The notes beneath the pieces were generated by a model. The model ran no database searches, had not been told where the DNA came from, and worked only from the letters and a program-made list of their open reading frames with translations. A program made the position numbers and the translations under genes. This document shows positions 30,871 to 41,633 of a stretch of 64,000 nt of DNA, piece after piece. Each line of letters starts with the position of its first letter. The first letter of the stretch is position 1. Origin of the DNA: Macrothele yani (lineage: Eukaryota > Arthropoda > Arachnida > Araneae > Macrothelidae); contig CM077005.1 of NCBI GenBank assembly GCA_039090855.1, forward strand, positions 77,434,607 to 77,498,606, read 5' to 3'.

Positions 30871-31129
30871 ACGGCATATCCATTTTGTGTTTCATAACAT
30901 TGCAAATCATTATTAAGCTATTCCAATTATGAAAATGAACTTTGGAAGAAATAAGCACCAAAGATTTCCCCTTGCCCGGAAAAGCAATTTTACTTATAGT
31001 GTCAGCTCATTGTTACGTTACGTGTGCCCATGCGCACTTCCTAAGAAACCACATGCAACAGAATTTGTTAATTTGCATAAATCCTTGGTGCCGGCTTTCC
31101 TCTGTGCTTCTTATTTTGTTTTCGGTATT

Positions 31130-31545
31130 TGACGGCCACCGTGAACATCTCAATGGGCTATAAGCAGTCGCCCATCTCTAATTTAGGGCGTGGCTGCAGG
31201 GAAAGGAGACAGCTGGTGCCACAAGACAAACACACCATCCATGCCTCAACCGTGGCTCGAACAGCAGCCCCGGTGGCGCAGTGGTCTAAGCGCTGGCTTT
31301 TGATCATTCATCCGCGATGTGTCTAGGTTTGAAACACTGGTAAGGCACGGATGTAGGCTTTGGTCTCTTACGGTATTGGCTCTCTCCCTTCCCTGGAACC
31401 AGTGACTAAATTAAGGACTGGAGACTGCTTATATCCCACCGAGTTGCTCACGGTGGTCTTTAAACTACCCCCCAAAAAAAAGAACCCTGTCCCACTCGCA
31501 CCAATGAGAAGCCAAGGCTTAGACTACTACGCCACCAGCCACATC
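31130..31545 (-). mobile_element. SINE-A copy, minus, split by another SINE-A
   Basis: The tail and body lie at 31130-31262 (gacggccaccgtgaacatct to ctcaaccgtggctc) and the tRNA-like head resumes at 31487-31545 (gaaccctgtcccactcg to tacgccaccagcc). The split falls near the B-box, and the interruption is a forward SINE-A. Confidence 0.88.
31263..31486 (+). mobile_element. SINE-A copy, plus, nested in a SINE-A
   Basis: Head agccccggtggcgcagtggt, B-box eroded (aggtttgaaaca), body and tail to an A-rich end before 31486. The short gaac duplication at the junctions is only suggestive, but host continuity on both sides shows the nesting. Confidence 0.88.
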
Positions 31546-31639
31546 CTTTGAAACAAAAGTATGTATTTAAAATTCTTTTAGCATTGGAAAACCTGTAATG
31601 TGAAAGTGACGACCCTTGCCTTTTTGGTATTTTTTTATG

Positions 31640-32300
31640 CATAACTTCGCCGCTAGAGAGAGTAAACGAGATGCTGTCGAATGCAAAATGTATTTTGTTC
31701 CATAATATTGTTTCTAAAAATCAGATTGAAATAATATATATATTTTTTTTGTCAATTTCTTTCAGAACGACTGCTATTTTGCATACAGCCTTGATTTTTA
31801 ATAATGTGGTTTTCTAGCTAGGAGTCCTAAACCTATATTGCATCTTCACTGATATTTCAGCTTCTAAACGTCCGATTTAAAATATATTTTTTTGAGTCTT
31901 CTCTGTTTGTAACAGCCACATTTAGAAAATGTTTTTATTGTCGGGCAACATTCATGACGAAGAAAATTTTCCCCATAATTTCTCATTTTTTTAACAAACG
32001 ATTTTGCCACGAGAGGACGTAAGCGCACATTTCTGCTGCAGATATATCTGTAGCCATATCTGAGCTTCAACAAAATCAGAATGGAAAAGTTTTTCGGGTA
32101 ATTACGAAACATTTCGTGTGCATTTCCTACCCAGAACAATGTATTAGCCTCTACTAAGGCAAGTTTTTCTGGATATTTCTGCTTCTGAAACCTAGATTTG
32201 AAAAGTTCTTAACAGCGAATACCCTTTTACTTTGTGGAATATTCTGCATATGCTCTTGGATTTTTTAAGGTGCACAGGTCTGACACCAGGTGGCATTAGT
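31640..32300 (-). repeat. Diverged relative of the CTCF-like tandem array
   Basis: In reverse orientation the same words recur: cgccgctagagagagtaaa at 31648-31666 (compare tacgccctctagcggcg), gccacgagaggacgtaagc at 32005-32023, cttctaaacgtccgattta at 31861-31879 and a ccaggtggcat core at 32286-32296. The period is no longer regular. Confidence 0.6.
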
Positions 32301-33143
32301 GTGCACTATGTTTGCAACTGTATCCTACTGGAAAAATTATTTCTCCACTGTATGCCATTTGTTACAGAAAAGATTCTGAGCATTATTCTTTTTGAATAAT
32401 ACACAACTTTTACCGATAGGAGCAAGTATGTAAAAACATTTTCCTTGCAATCGCCGTATCTAGAAATCGTATTTGAAAAATTCTTTTTCATCATATAGCC
32501 TTTGCAATAAAGAATATTTTGTGCATATTTTCTATTTTTTTTTAATTCTGCAGCTAGGAATCATCATTTTATATTTGTATTTGAAAGAAAATCTCCAATC
32601 CCCAAAAAATAGCTTGAAAAACCCCTTTCTTGATAGGATACCTTACACCATGAGAAATACTTTGTTCTTATTTGGCTATTCAGATAATGCACAGCTTTCT
32701 CGACAGAAGGGAGTGTTCAATTAAAAAATCTGTCAGCCTCGGATATCTTGTACAATTTTCGATTTTGAGTCAACACATTACTCCCGTTGATGTGCATCAG
32801 TCACTATTTGTAATTGCCGATGTTTTACCAATTATAAGAATATCCAGTTGCCCCCCCCCCCCACACACACACACACACGCGCGCGGTGCCTTATATATTG
32901 CATATTTGAAATAATGGGCAGTACTTCCACTACTAGATGTAGACGTACTCTCTTTTTCGCTGTTTTTTTTTTGTTTTTTTTTTCTAAAAATACTAGACTG
33001 GCAGTTGATGCGTCATCTCACGCGCTGGTCGCTATAAAAGTTTTTCTTTTTTTTTTTATAAATGGTAACATTATCTCCAGGTTTAACATTTCTTGAATGG
33101 GCCACATGGGGTCAAGCAGCGCATAGTACATGGAACCTGGAAG
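32300..33143. other. AT-rich spacer with C/CA/CG microsatellite
   Basis: No gene recognised. A compound microsatellite at 32851-32886 runs from a C tract through (CA)n to (CG)n. Several T-runs lie at 32960-33060. Confidence 0.6.
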
Positions 33144-33359
33144 GCCGCCCCGATGGCGCAGTGGTCAAAGCAATGGCCTCTGATCATTCGTCTGAAAGGA
33201 GTCCAGTTTCGAATCTCGGTGAGGCATAGATGCTGTTTCTCTCTTACGGCACTGGCTCTCTCCCTTCCCTGGAACCAGTGACCCTAAATTAGGGACGGGG
33301 GACTGCTTATAGCCTATTGAGTTGCTCACCATGGTCGTTAAACCTCCAATGAAAAAAAG
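33144..33359 (+). mobile_element. SINE-A copy, plus, 10-bp duplication
   Basis: Head gccgccccgatggcgcagtg through tail gttaaacctccaatgaaaaa. The duplication is aacctggaag at 33134-33143 and aacccggaag at 33360-33369, with one mismatch. Confidence 0.92.
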
Positions 33360-33739
33360 AACCCGGAAGAGTTCATCGGAATGTCAAAAATGAAGAAAAG
33401 GGGCAAATCTTTTTACACTCACCAGACATTACCAAGGTCTGCACAATTGTCAGAGTGGACAAAACCCATGCTCCCACAAAAACTGTCACAATAGCCACAG
33501 ACAAAGGCGGCAGAACAGCAGGGGAAGTGGGAGAGTTAATATTTTATTATAAAACTGGCCTATAGCCCGTCCTAAGATGGTTGTTCTTTGACTAAATAAA
33601 TACTAATATATAGGGGATGCTGCCCATCCTAGGACGAGGTCACATTTTCAGATACAGCAGACTGAAAACAAATAAAATAGACACCGGTTTTCTGTACGGA
33701 AATATAGCAAAAACTCCTTAATTTAAGAGGTGAAAATTA

Positions 33740-34380
33740 TATGCTATTTATTTCCGTTTTCCAATAAACCTCGCGATATACACATAACATTGTGTAAAAT
33801 ATTTGTTGTTGTTTAACAATTTTGCTTGTAGTACAGTTGTTTTCGTGTAAATTTTCACCTTACTAGAGTTTCGAGATCTTGAAAATGCAACATAGAGTTG
33901 TCCATGTAAGAAGACAGGCTCATTGAGATAAATTCCGACGTGCTCGAATGTTTGTTCCTGCAATTTGTTGATGGTCATGGCATATGCTGGAAGATGAAAT
34001 TATCAGAAACTGGCGGCACTTGAGGACGAATGGCAGATTTACGTCACTTGGAGTTAATTCAATTCTTGGCAAGAAAACAACATCGCCTCGATTGCATTCA
34101 GAAACTATTTCCGGCGTTATGAAATTTTCATGGAGTTCAGTGATCGATAGGCGAGTACCATTGCAAAATCCTTGTTGGGGAATCAAATTTCTGAGCAACA
34201 TGACGATTACTCCTTTTTTCAGCAACAATGTATGTGGCGGCATGCCTGCAGTTAGTTTTCTGAAGTAATAAAACCATTTGCAAATTGTTGTAGGTGACAT
34301 GGTGTGAGTGTGACCAGAACTCTTCCGCAGGGTCTTTTCACTGTTGGTGCCTGAGTGAAGTGAAGCAGAATGCAAGCCTC
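33740..34380 (-). pseudogene. Helitron helicase C-terminal remnant
   Basis: The minus strand matches the C-terminal part of the PIF1-like helicase domain of Helitron RepHel proteins, which unwind DNA during rolling-circle transposition. The segment at 33920-34375 reads GMPPHTLLLKKGVIVMLLRN, then GFCNGTRLSITELHENFITP, VVFLPRIELTPSDVNLPFVL and KCRQFLI. After a frameshift near 33960 it continues [37 protein letters not shown] and KVKIYT (33748-33978), the final helicase motifs. The Rep nuclease and the front of the helicase are absent. No CTRR end with hairpin could be assigned. A cellular PIF1 copy is less likely because of the NGTR and PRIxLxPSD pattern and the isolated, decayed state. Confidence 0.88.
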
Positions 34381-34904
34381 ATCACTGCATTGGCTGAGGC
34401 ATAAACATCATCACTGCCTGCTGAGGTAAGAGCATTTTCAATGTTCTTGAGTTTCAAGAAGATTCTTCATCCTTCCCCAAATTCACAAGTCTTTCTGAAT
34501 GATTCTAATCTGTGGTCAGGGGGTGGGTAATGTGATGTTATGTCCTGTACTACATCATACATGATTCTTTGTTCGCACAAACTTCTCAATATTTTTTTTT
34601 TTAATTTCCTCATGGTAGTAGAACTCCAGCAGATAGCAGGATGAAATGAAATGAAAAGAAAGCAAACAAACCAGTAGCCTTATGTCGAATGAGATGAACA
34701 ATTGCTCAAGGTACCAGAGAAATGCAGAAACTCAATGGCTGGATCAACATGCTCTGATGCTGTGGGTGCACAGATGTAGTGACATCTTGGGCCAACTCTG
34801 GCAGATGCGCAGCAAGCACACCTTACTGGTATTTAGTGTTCTAAATAAAGTGTAAAGCAGTATTCAGAACAATATTTAATAAAGCCATACTTAGAATTGG
34901 TCTA

Positions 34905-35273
34905 AACGGCAGAGATAGATCAGGTGAATGAATTTGTATATTTGGGAAACATGTTTGTTAGAGAAAACTTATTAGATGGTGAAATTAATAGGCGAGTGAT
35001 ATCATCTTTGAAAGTCATAGCTACCTTAGGAGGATTTCATAGAACTGATGGGTTCTCAAAACATTCCCAAATGACTGTGAATGAAAGTGCAATTCTTCTT
35101 CCTGATGTATGACAGCGAGACATGAGTAAATCATGTGCTGGAGAGATGTGCTACTTACCAGAGGTTTGTGGCAAAACATGTTCTGATTGTGTAAGGATGA
35201 AGGTGTGTTGCAGATGTGTGATGTGAAGCAAAATGTTGTTAGTGAGGTGGGGACAAACATTCTGAGGTGTAGC
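34905..35273 (+). pseudogene. LINE-B RT C-terminal fragment, 5' half
   Basis: Plus-strand fragment of the second non-LTR family (LINE-B, fuller copy at 57.6-60.9 kb). It reads IDQVNEFVYLGNMFVRENLL then DGEINRRVISSLKVIATLGG, FHRTDGFSKHSQ, and after a frameshift the region ending TNILRC. The mariner at 35276 interrupts it and the remainder resumes at 36548. The RT palm is absent, so it is a 5'-truncated copy. Confidence 0.88.
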
Positions 35274-35275
35274 TA

Positions 35276-36545
35276 TTGGGTTGTAACAAAAGCTCATATC
35301 GTAGGTTAGGTGAAATTGAAAGACACTGTTGAAATACCTGTACATAGATTTATTGAATCACATATGTGCCATTTTGTTCCACAACCTGTTGCCATCTGTG
35401 GGACAGCTGCAGGATTCCATCCTCCCAGAACTTGGCATTTTGCTGGGTGATAAATTATTCCAGGTGGTTTTCATAGGCTTCCAGGGAACTGAAGTTATTC
35501 TCATTAAGGAAATTCTGTAGCGGCCGGAATAGGTGGTAATCTGAAGGTGTGAGGTCTAGGGAATATGGCGGGTGAGGTAGGACATCCCAGCCAAGCTGTA
35601 CCAATTTCTGCCAGCTCTGCAAAGAGACATGTGGTATGGTGTTGTTCATATGGAAGATGACACCCTTTTGATTCACCAATTCTGGACGCTTTGTATCGAT
35701 TGCTACCCACAATCTGTCCAATTGGGAACAGTACATGTCAGAATTCACTGTCTGGTTGGGAGGAAGGAACCCGTAATACATGACACAATTTCAATTACCT
35801 TCTTCGGATGCAGACCGGCTTTTGGAGGACTTAACGGTGGCTTGTTTAATTTTCCCTAGGACCATTTTTACACCATATTGTTGCACACTATTCATTTTCA
35901 TCACCAGTTATCGTCCATTTCAGAAATGGGTCATTGGCATTGCATTTAAGCAGAGAATCACAGATGGAAATGTGGTTCATTAAATTTTTTTTATCGGTTA
36001 AAGTGTGGGGCACCCAAACATCATAGTGATTCAAGTATCTGAGTGTCTCCAAATGCTTTGTAACACTTATATGAGATATGGTGAGTATCTCTGCAATGTC
36101 CTGTGTCGTGTGATGCGGATTATTTTCATTGATCGGTACGATTTGGTCATCATCAACAACTGCAGGCCTGCTGGAACATTCCCGGTCTTTCAGATCAAAA
36201 TTGCCATTTCTGAACCGAATGAACCATTTCCGAACAGTACTTGCAGCTACGGCATCATCTTCATAAATGGCACATATCTTTTGTGCTGTCTGTTCAGGGT
36301 TTATTCTGTTCCGGAAGAAAAAAAGCATCAAATGATGGAAATGCACCTCATTGTCCTCCATTTTCAAATTTCACTTCAACCCACTTAAACTACACAAATC
36401 CATGTACAACTCACAGTGAATGACACGTTGCATTGTGACCTTTCAAACTTTGTTATCTCTGTCCCATGCTTCCACTACACATGTAACGTGTTCAAGTCAC
36501 AAAGCCACCTACTGCCTAACTCTACAAACTTTTGTTACAACCAAA
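35276..36545 (-). mobile_element. mariner element, complete ends, inserted in LINE-B
   Basis: 1270 bp, standard for mariner. The left TIR ttgggttgtaacaaaagct (35276) and the complement of the right TIR (tttggttgtaacaaaagtt, from 36545) match closely, with TA on both sides (35274-35275 and 36546-36547). The transposase is on the minus strand, opposite to the LINE-B fragment it splits. Confidence 0.95.
35353..36367 (-). pseudogene. mariner transposase, catalytic Asp lost
   Basis: Near full length on the minus strand, starting MKMEDNEVHFHHLMLFFF at 36367. The helix-turn-helix region includes PEQTAQKICAIYEDDAVAAS and TVRKWFIRFRNGNF. The linker reads WVPHTLTDKK, followed by the first Asp in ITGDENE near 35890-35900. 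Next the frame is shifted. The second catalytic block reads GVIFHMNNTIPH near 35632-35665, where the family has QDN, so the second Asp is replaced by Asn (AAC at 35640-35642). The third block YSLDLTPSDYHLFRPL near 35545-35600 is intact. A stop follows the NHLE segment (TAA where CAA is expected), and the tail ends GTYVIQ near 35355. It resembles the cecropia/mellifera type, but the subfamily is unproven. Confidence 0.92.
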
Positions 36546-36547
36546 TA

Positions 36548-36883
36548 TGTTGGAAGAATAAGTGGTGAGATGCTTACTAAAAGAACTTATTCAGCCCAAG
36601 TAGCATGAAAGAAAGGTAGAGGAATGCCACGGAAATCATGGGAGGATCAAATTCAGGAATATCTTCGTGAGAAAAAGATAATGAGTATGAAATACAAAAG
36701 GTCTTGTGTGAGACTTGTGATGAATGTCTGTGATGCTCGAGTTATGTGTCAAAATAGCTGTAAATGGAGATGTTTGATATATCAACAGTAAATAAATCTA
36801 GCAGCATCAGTTTTGAACTTTAATCTTGCAGATGAGCTTTCTCTGAGGAGCTAACCTCTGAATCTCAGAGAACAACTTAGTGA
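36548..36883 (+). pseudogene. LINE-B RT C-terminal fragment, 3' half and 3' end
   Basis: Continues the fragment at 34905-35273: VGRISGEMLTKRTYSAQVA, a stop, KKGRGMPRKSWEDQIQEYLR, EKKIMSMKYKRSCVRLVMNV, and LIYQQ before the natural stop near 36790. The 3' untranslated end carries the conserved ggagctaacctctgaatctc then agaga hairpin shared with the copies at 57.6 and 63.6 kb. Confidence 0.88.
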
Positions 36884-36889
36884 TGGTGA

Positions 36890-37804
36890 TAGAACACTCT
36901 TTTTATAGCAGTGAAAGTTGAGTCCACAAGTGCATTTCTATGATTCAGAAACTAGCCAAAAAAGGATGAAAGAACAAAATTGGGGACAAATACCCTAAAG
37001 GCACAGTCAGGAGGTTATACACTGCTGGATCCAGGTGGTGAAAACAGTACCATGGGGAAAATAGAAGGATTTGGTATTACAATAAAATCAACAATGAAAA
37101 TATTATGGCAGTCTGGAATGGGGAGTTCTATGGAAGGGAAAGTCTAAAGTTCCAGCTGAAATAGTTTGACTATTCATACTGCATGGGACATCCCTTTATT
37201 TCTTCCAAGCACAAAATACAAATTTAAAAATGAGTTTAATTATTTATTAAACATCACATATACACCACCACTAAAAGAATGCACTCTTTTACACATTTGA
37301 CACAGTTTTACTACAAAAGGCTAGGCAAAACATGCATTAAAAACTCAGACATATTTGGACTACATAAAACATTTTGTAACATATGGGTATAAAGGTTTAC
37401 AAACACCATACAGTTCATAGACATACAAATTCTAATGAATCCCATGTAAAAATAAGCTTAAAATTTATAATTATTAATTAAGAATGTGAATAATAATATT
37501 TCCTCTTCAATAAAGTTTTCTGTTAAAGCACATTTTTTTATGGAATGCATGAACAAAATACATAACATGGGCAAACTTTTAAGGTGCACTAATCAAGTGC
37601 TTTGTAGTTTTCTAACAATTACAATAACTTTGCACTATTAGTGTGCAAAAATGAAAAGAAAAAGGTAAGAAAAAAGGAACTGCAAATTTTAAAAATAGGT
37701 TTTCTATTTTATAAACATGGCTCTACTAGAAGCAACTAAGCAACACACATACTAAAAACTTAAAACACATTTAGGCTACATACAACATGGTGCAACATAC
37801 AGTA
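36890..37804. other. AT-rich, no gene recognised
   Basis: No supported feature. A loose duplication links acatgcattaaaaactcaga at 37330 with a similar word series near 37750. Confidence 0.45.
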
Positions 37805-38281
37805 TATTAGGGTGTTCCAAATAAATAAATTTTTGAATTTCTTTGTTCTCACCCTCCCATTTTTTAGAATATAAATAAACGTTATTTATGCAAAATTTCA
37901 GCCCAGTTGAATAATATTTAAGGGCTGCACAACACCATCAAATTTCTATTGCAAATTAGCAGAATGGACAGATGAAGGGTAATGTATAATGCCATTACCC
38001 TAAATAATAATACTGCCGAAAGGGTTTAATGTCAAAAGTTTAACATCTCTACAAGTTAAACTGTGTCTGGTCAGTTAAAGAAATAAGATCTTCCCACTTG
38101 TCCTGGCTTTCTCAGTACCTGCGTATCGTGAATGCAATCGCGCACGCCGCGAGGTGGCGCTCGCAGTGTGGTTGCACATGTCGTGCACTGCCAATGCTCT
38201 ATTGTTTTTGCTGTGTGAGATTATCTGGCTAGCCGTATATGTTACTGCAGTTATTTTATTGTTTTCAGACTGTGTTTAAAG

Positions 38282-39929
38282 ATGGCAGCTACTGCTCCCT
38301 GTGTACCGACAAAAAGCAATACAATAATTTACCAGTTAAGAACGTCAGAAGAGGATGAAATTAAAGGGAGTAAAATCCCATCTAATAGGCAAGTTCTAAG
38401 TAATATTTTTTACCACCATAAAACACTGAGCAAGACTATTCGCGAGAGTTCACGAGCTGTGATAAGAGAAGTTGCATTGTTTCGGTCAAAGGTCCACATT
38501 CCCACTTGTGATGAACAACATTCAATTGCCAAGCTGGAAAAACTTTTCGATAAGTGGAACTGACTAAAGAAAAGTAGCAAACGAACGAGTAAAACTCGGC
38601 GTTCTAATAACACAGCATTTGTTGATAAATTGATGATTTGTTTGATATTGCACATGCTGATGCCATGAGCATGATTACAATCAATGAGGACAGAGAATTC
38701 CTTCTTGGACAACGAGAAAAAGGTCGACGGGGTTGTATGATGGAATTCAACATAACTCTTGCTAAAAAGAAGTCACAGCTGAAAAAAGACAGCAATACTC
38801 GGAATCGAACGAGAAGAGCAGCGGACGTCCACCAGTGCTAATGTGAGTCGATTGTCATGTTGGAAATAATTCTGCAGACAATGTAACTAGTGACGAACTG
38901 ATGAAGATAGTAGTAATAGTGAAAAAGCAGTATACTAAGTTGACCTAGTATACTGCTTTTTAAACGATTTCAACAGTCATGGTCAAAGATTGACCACGCT
39001 AATTTTGAACCTGGAGTGAGGAATGCTGAGGTGCTGGCAGCCATTCAGAGCGACATGCGATCAGTAATGGAATTTGCGCAAAGCCAGCTTCTGATGCCTA
39101 ATGCAGGAGAGGATCACAGAGAGACGTTGGAGCTTGCTGTCATTTTTCTTGGAGGAACACCTCTCGTGATGTACGCTTTTGTGCTCCAGGAGCTATCCAT
39201 CGTGCCAGATGGATGTCGAAGGTTCTTTACAGCTTCAAGTTGTGGATGTTTCGCAACCAGTTCAAACTTACAGCACGAGAAAGTAAAGGTCTTCTTGACA
39301 TCTGTATTTTCGTTGTGAAAGAATATCTGAGAGCTTCGTTCACAGTACCCCTTTCTTTTAAAGCACTGAGAAATGACCAGAAACTTCCTCAGCATTTTGT
39401 AGCATACAAAGAAGAAAACCCAGATATATCAACTGTGGCTGTCGACAAACAGTCACAACATCTTTGGTATTTCAGCGAGCATCTCATAGGATTGGCTTTC
39501 TTCGATTCAGATGTTTCGGCGGAGGAAAAGCAAAAGATGGTAAAAGCCCTTCATGAATGAGATGGTGAGGATGAACCACTGAAGCACACAAGACTACAAA
39601 AGGAGGAAATTGTCGAATTTATGACTAAGATGTTATCCGACTTTGTGACAAAAAACACATACATGTTTTTTAGCCAATTATGCATCAACAAGGAGTTTCT
39701 GCAAATCGATCCTGAGCATTAGTAACTTCAAGATAGCTACCAGCGCGGCTTCGAAATAGCAAAGAACCTGAGACTTGTGAATGACAATGTGAAGCATGGT
39801 ATGGCCCTTATTGAAGCATTTGCTAAGGCTATCACAAAGGACGAAGAGCAGAAACAGTGTCTTCTTCAAGTGGTTCAGAAGCATCGAAGAAAGTACCAAG
39901 AGTGTAAGAAAAGTACCCTTAAGAAATAA
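38282..39929 (+). pseudogene. Uncharacterised element-encoded gene, internally deleted
   Basis: The first frame starts at ATG 38282 in a good context (aaagATGg): MAATAPCVPTKSNTIIYQLR ... LEKLFDKWN, then TGA where an Arg CGA is likely, and read-through KKSSKRTSKTRRSNNTAFVD. A one-base slip near 38632 leads to DDLFDIAHADAMSMITINED then REFLLGQREKGRRGC. The second half begins near 38968 (SWSKIDHANFEPGVRNAEVL), shifts frame near 39185, and continues IHRARWMSKVLYSFKLWMFR, CIFVVKEYLRASFTV, DKQSQHLWYFSEHLIGLAFF and DSDVSAEEKQKMVKALHE. After stops it ends GFEIAKNLRLVNDNVKHGMA, DEEQKQCLLQVVQKHRRKYQ and TAA at 39927-39929. From memory these blocks occur in that order in an unnamed multi-copy arthropod family whose members have about 200 more central residues. 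Here that centre is missing between about 38840 and 38965. No Pfam name can be given. Confidence 0.7.
38922..38961. repeat. Perfect hairpin, 16-bp stem, at deletion junction
   Basis: aaaaagcagtatacta (38922-38937) and tagtatactgcttttt (38946-38961) are exact complements around agttgacc. It sits between the two halves of the unrecognised gene, where its central region appears to be missing. Confidence 0.9.
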
Positions 39930-40239
39930 TTTCAGAATTGAGGAGTGAGGTATTATATATTTTATGTACACGATTTGTCTTGGATATTTTTTTCTGTAAT
40001 GTATATTTTGTGTTTTTATAGATATAAAAAAGATGTAAAGTAACTTTATAATTCATTACGCATCCTTGCACATTTTCGTGCATATTATGAAATGTCAATG
40101 CAGCAGCACGACCTCTAAATATAAACCTATTTTACTGAAATTTTACACAAATTAGTTATAAATATTGGCACCAGATAAGAAGGTGATATCAACAAAAAAT
40201 ACAAAGTTTATTTTTTTCCATACATTTCTGAAGCACCCT

Positions 40240-40241
40240 AA

Positions 40242-40296
<55 letters not shown>
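40240..40296. repeat. (AT)n microsatellite
   Basis: Nearly pure AT repeat of about 55 bp with one g interruption. Confidence 0.95.
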
Positions 40297-40299
<3 letters not shown>

Positions 40300-40301
<2 letters not shown>

Positions 40302-41630
40302 TTAGTAACATCACATGACTGACTGATATTTTTTAAATGGCATTGAATTGCATGGTAATATTAATCATAAAACTTTGCAATTGTTACGAACCAATATGAA
40401 AAACATCATTTCTTTCTTCGGCACGAATGGATAAAATAAAATTTAAGTCAACTAATTAAGCATTTTGAAATTTTCTCATAATTGTAAAAATTTTATAACA
40501 ATAGCATGTAAAAATTGAGAAAGAAAAGAACTGCACTTTCCCAAATTAGGTTTTCAGTTCATAAATAAAAAAGCCTGGTTAAGAAACACAATTGTTTAGT
40601 TGCTTTGAATAATCTCCCTACAAGAGGCTACTTTAACTGTTATATCACTGGCTGAATGTATCCATAAAGTCAAAATTAAAACACAAATTACACAACCAAC
40701 ACATTTTTTTGTATAGGAATCTAATAAACCTTCAAGCAATAAAAACTGTAGAATACAGATGGCCTTGCACATTTATGCACATGGATATTCTTTACACCAC
40801 AAAGGGAATTAAACAAAATTAATACACCAAGAATACACTACATTCCTGATCTGTTTGCAACATAAAAATTTCCATAATAATTAACAAGAATATTTGTGAC
40901 TGTTAATAAAGAATATTAGTAATATGTATCAGATGCTGAACAATTGAGATAAGAGTATTAATATTTATTTCACAAAAGCTGCATTTCAAAATAGCTTTTA
41001 ACACTATTTTATCCAAAATGTAACAGCAATCTCGAATACGGTATTTTTGCTCAGTGTGTACAAAAATTTATTTTCCAACAACCAGAGTTTACTGGAAATA
41101 TTATTTTCATCAGTAAGAAGAAAATATTAAAGATGCTTTTGCACAACTGATTTTTTTTTTCTTTTTGGTAATTTGAAAATTACAACTGGTTTATGATTGA
41201 AAGAAGTTTAAGTAATGCAATGACATACACTTACAACTCTTGTGGTCACGTGATGATGTAGCTTGAAGTGTGGTTTACTTTCCAGCATGCAATCTTCTAT
41301 CATTTTCCTACTCACAAATGTTCATACTCATTACTGTGTTGCTTGAAGATGAACTTCGTATACAGCATTTTTTTTATTTGTTGGCAGTGATATCTATCAA
41401 TTATTGTGCAGTTTTTGTTTAAATGAAGTTATCACAGAATGATGATGATAATAATAAAGATTATTATTATTATTATTATAATTATAACTTTGACAAATTT
41501 TCTTTTTCAATGATTTCCAATCATAGTGGAACACTTACATTTTATATTTATTCATATGTTATCTGCAATATGAAGGTGATCCAAATCTTGGACATCTCAT
41601 GCAGTATAGTTAAGTACCTGACCTGGGCTA
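40300..41630. other. AT-rich, no gene recognised
   Basis: No motif, TIR or SINE was seen. The frame at 41423-41638 is low-complexity (Asp/Tyr/Asn runs from a TTA repeat). Confidence 0.45.
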
Positions 41631-41633
41631 TTG

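Larger units (their letters stand above)
37807..40241 (+). mobile_element. Candidate unclassified DNA transposon
   Basis: A broken gene of no recognised superfamily is enclosed by inverted ends. The left end reads ttagggtgttccaaataaat from 37807. The complement of the right end reads ttagggtgcttcagaaatg from 40241. Beyond the first matching bases, similarity resumes about 60-120 bp inward on both sides (left gcaaaatttcagcccagttg at about 37888, right gtaaaatttcagtaaaatag in complement), suggesting long decayed TIRs of over 100 bp. Flanking TA-rich sequence fits a TA or ATAT target duplication but is too simple to decide. An AT microsatellite begins at the right boundary. Length 2435 bp. Confidence 0.65.

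Noticed and set aside
33361..33740. Helitron 3' end (CTRR plus hairpin) beyond the helicase remnant
   Set aside because: No hairpin followed by CTRR at the expected side; boundary cannot be supported.
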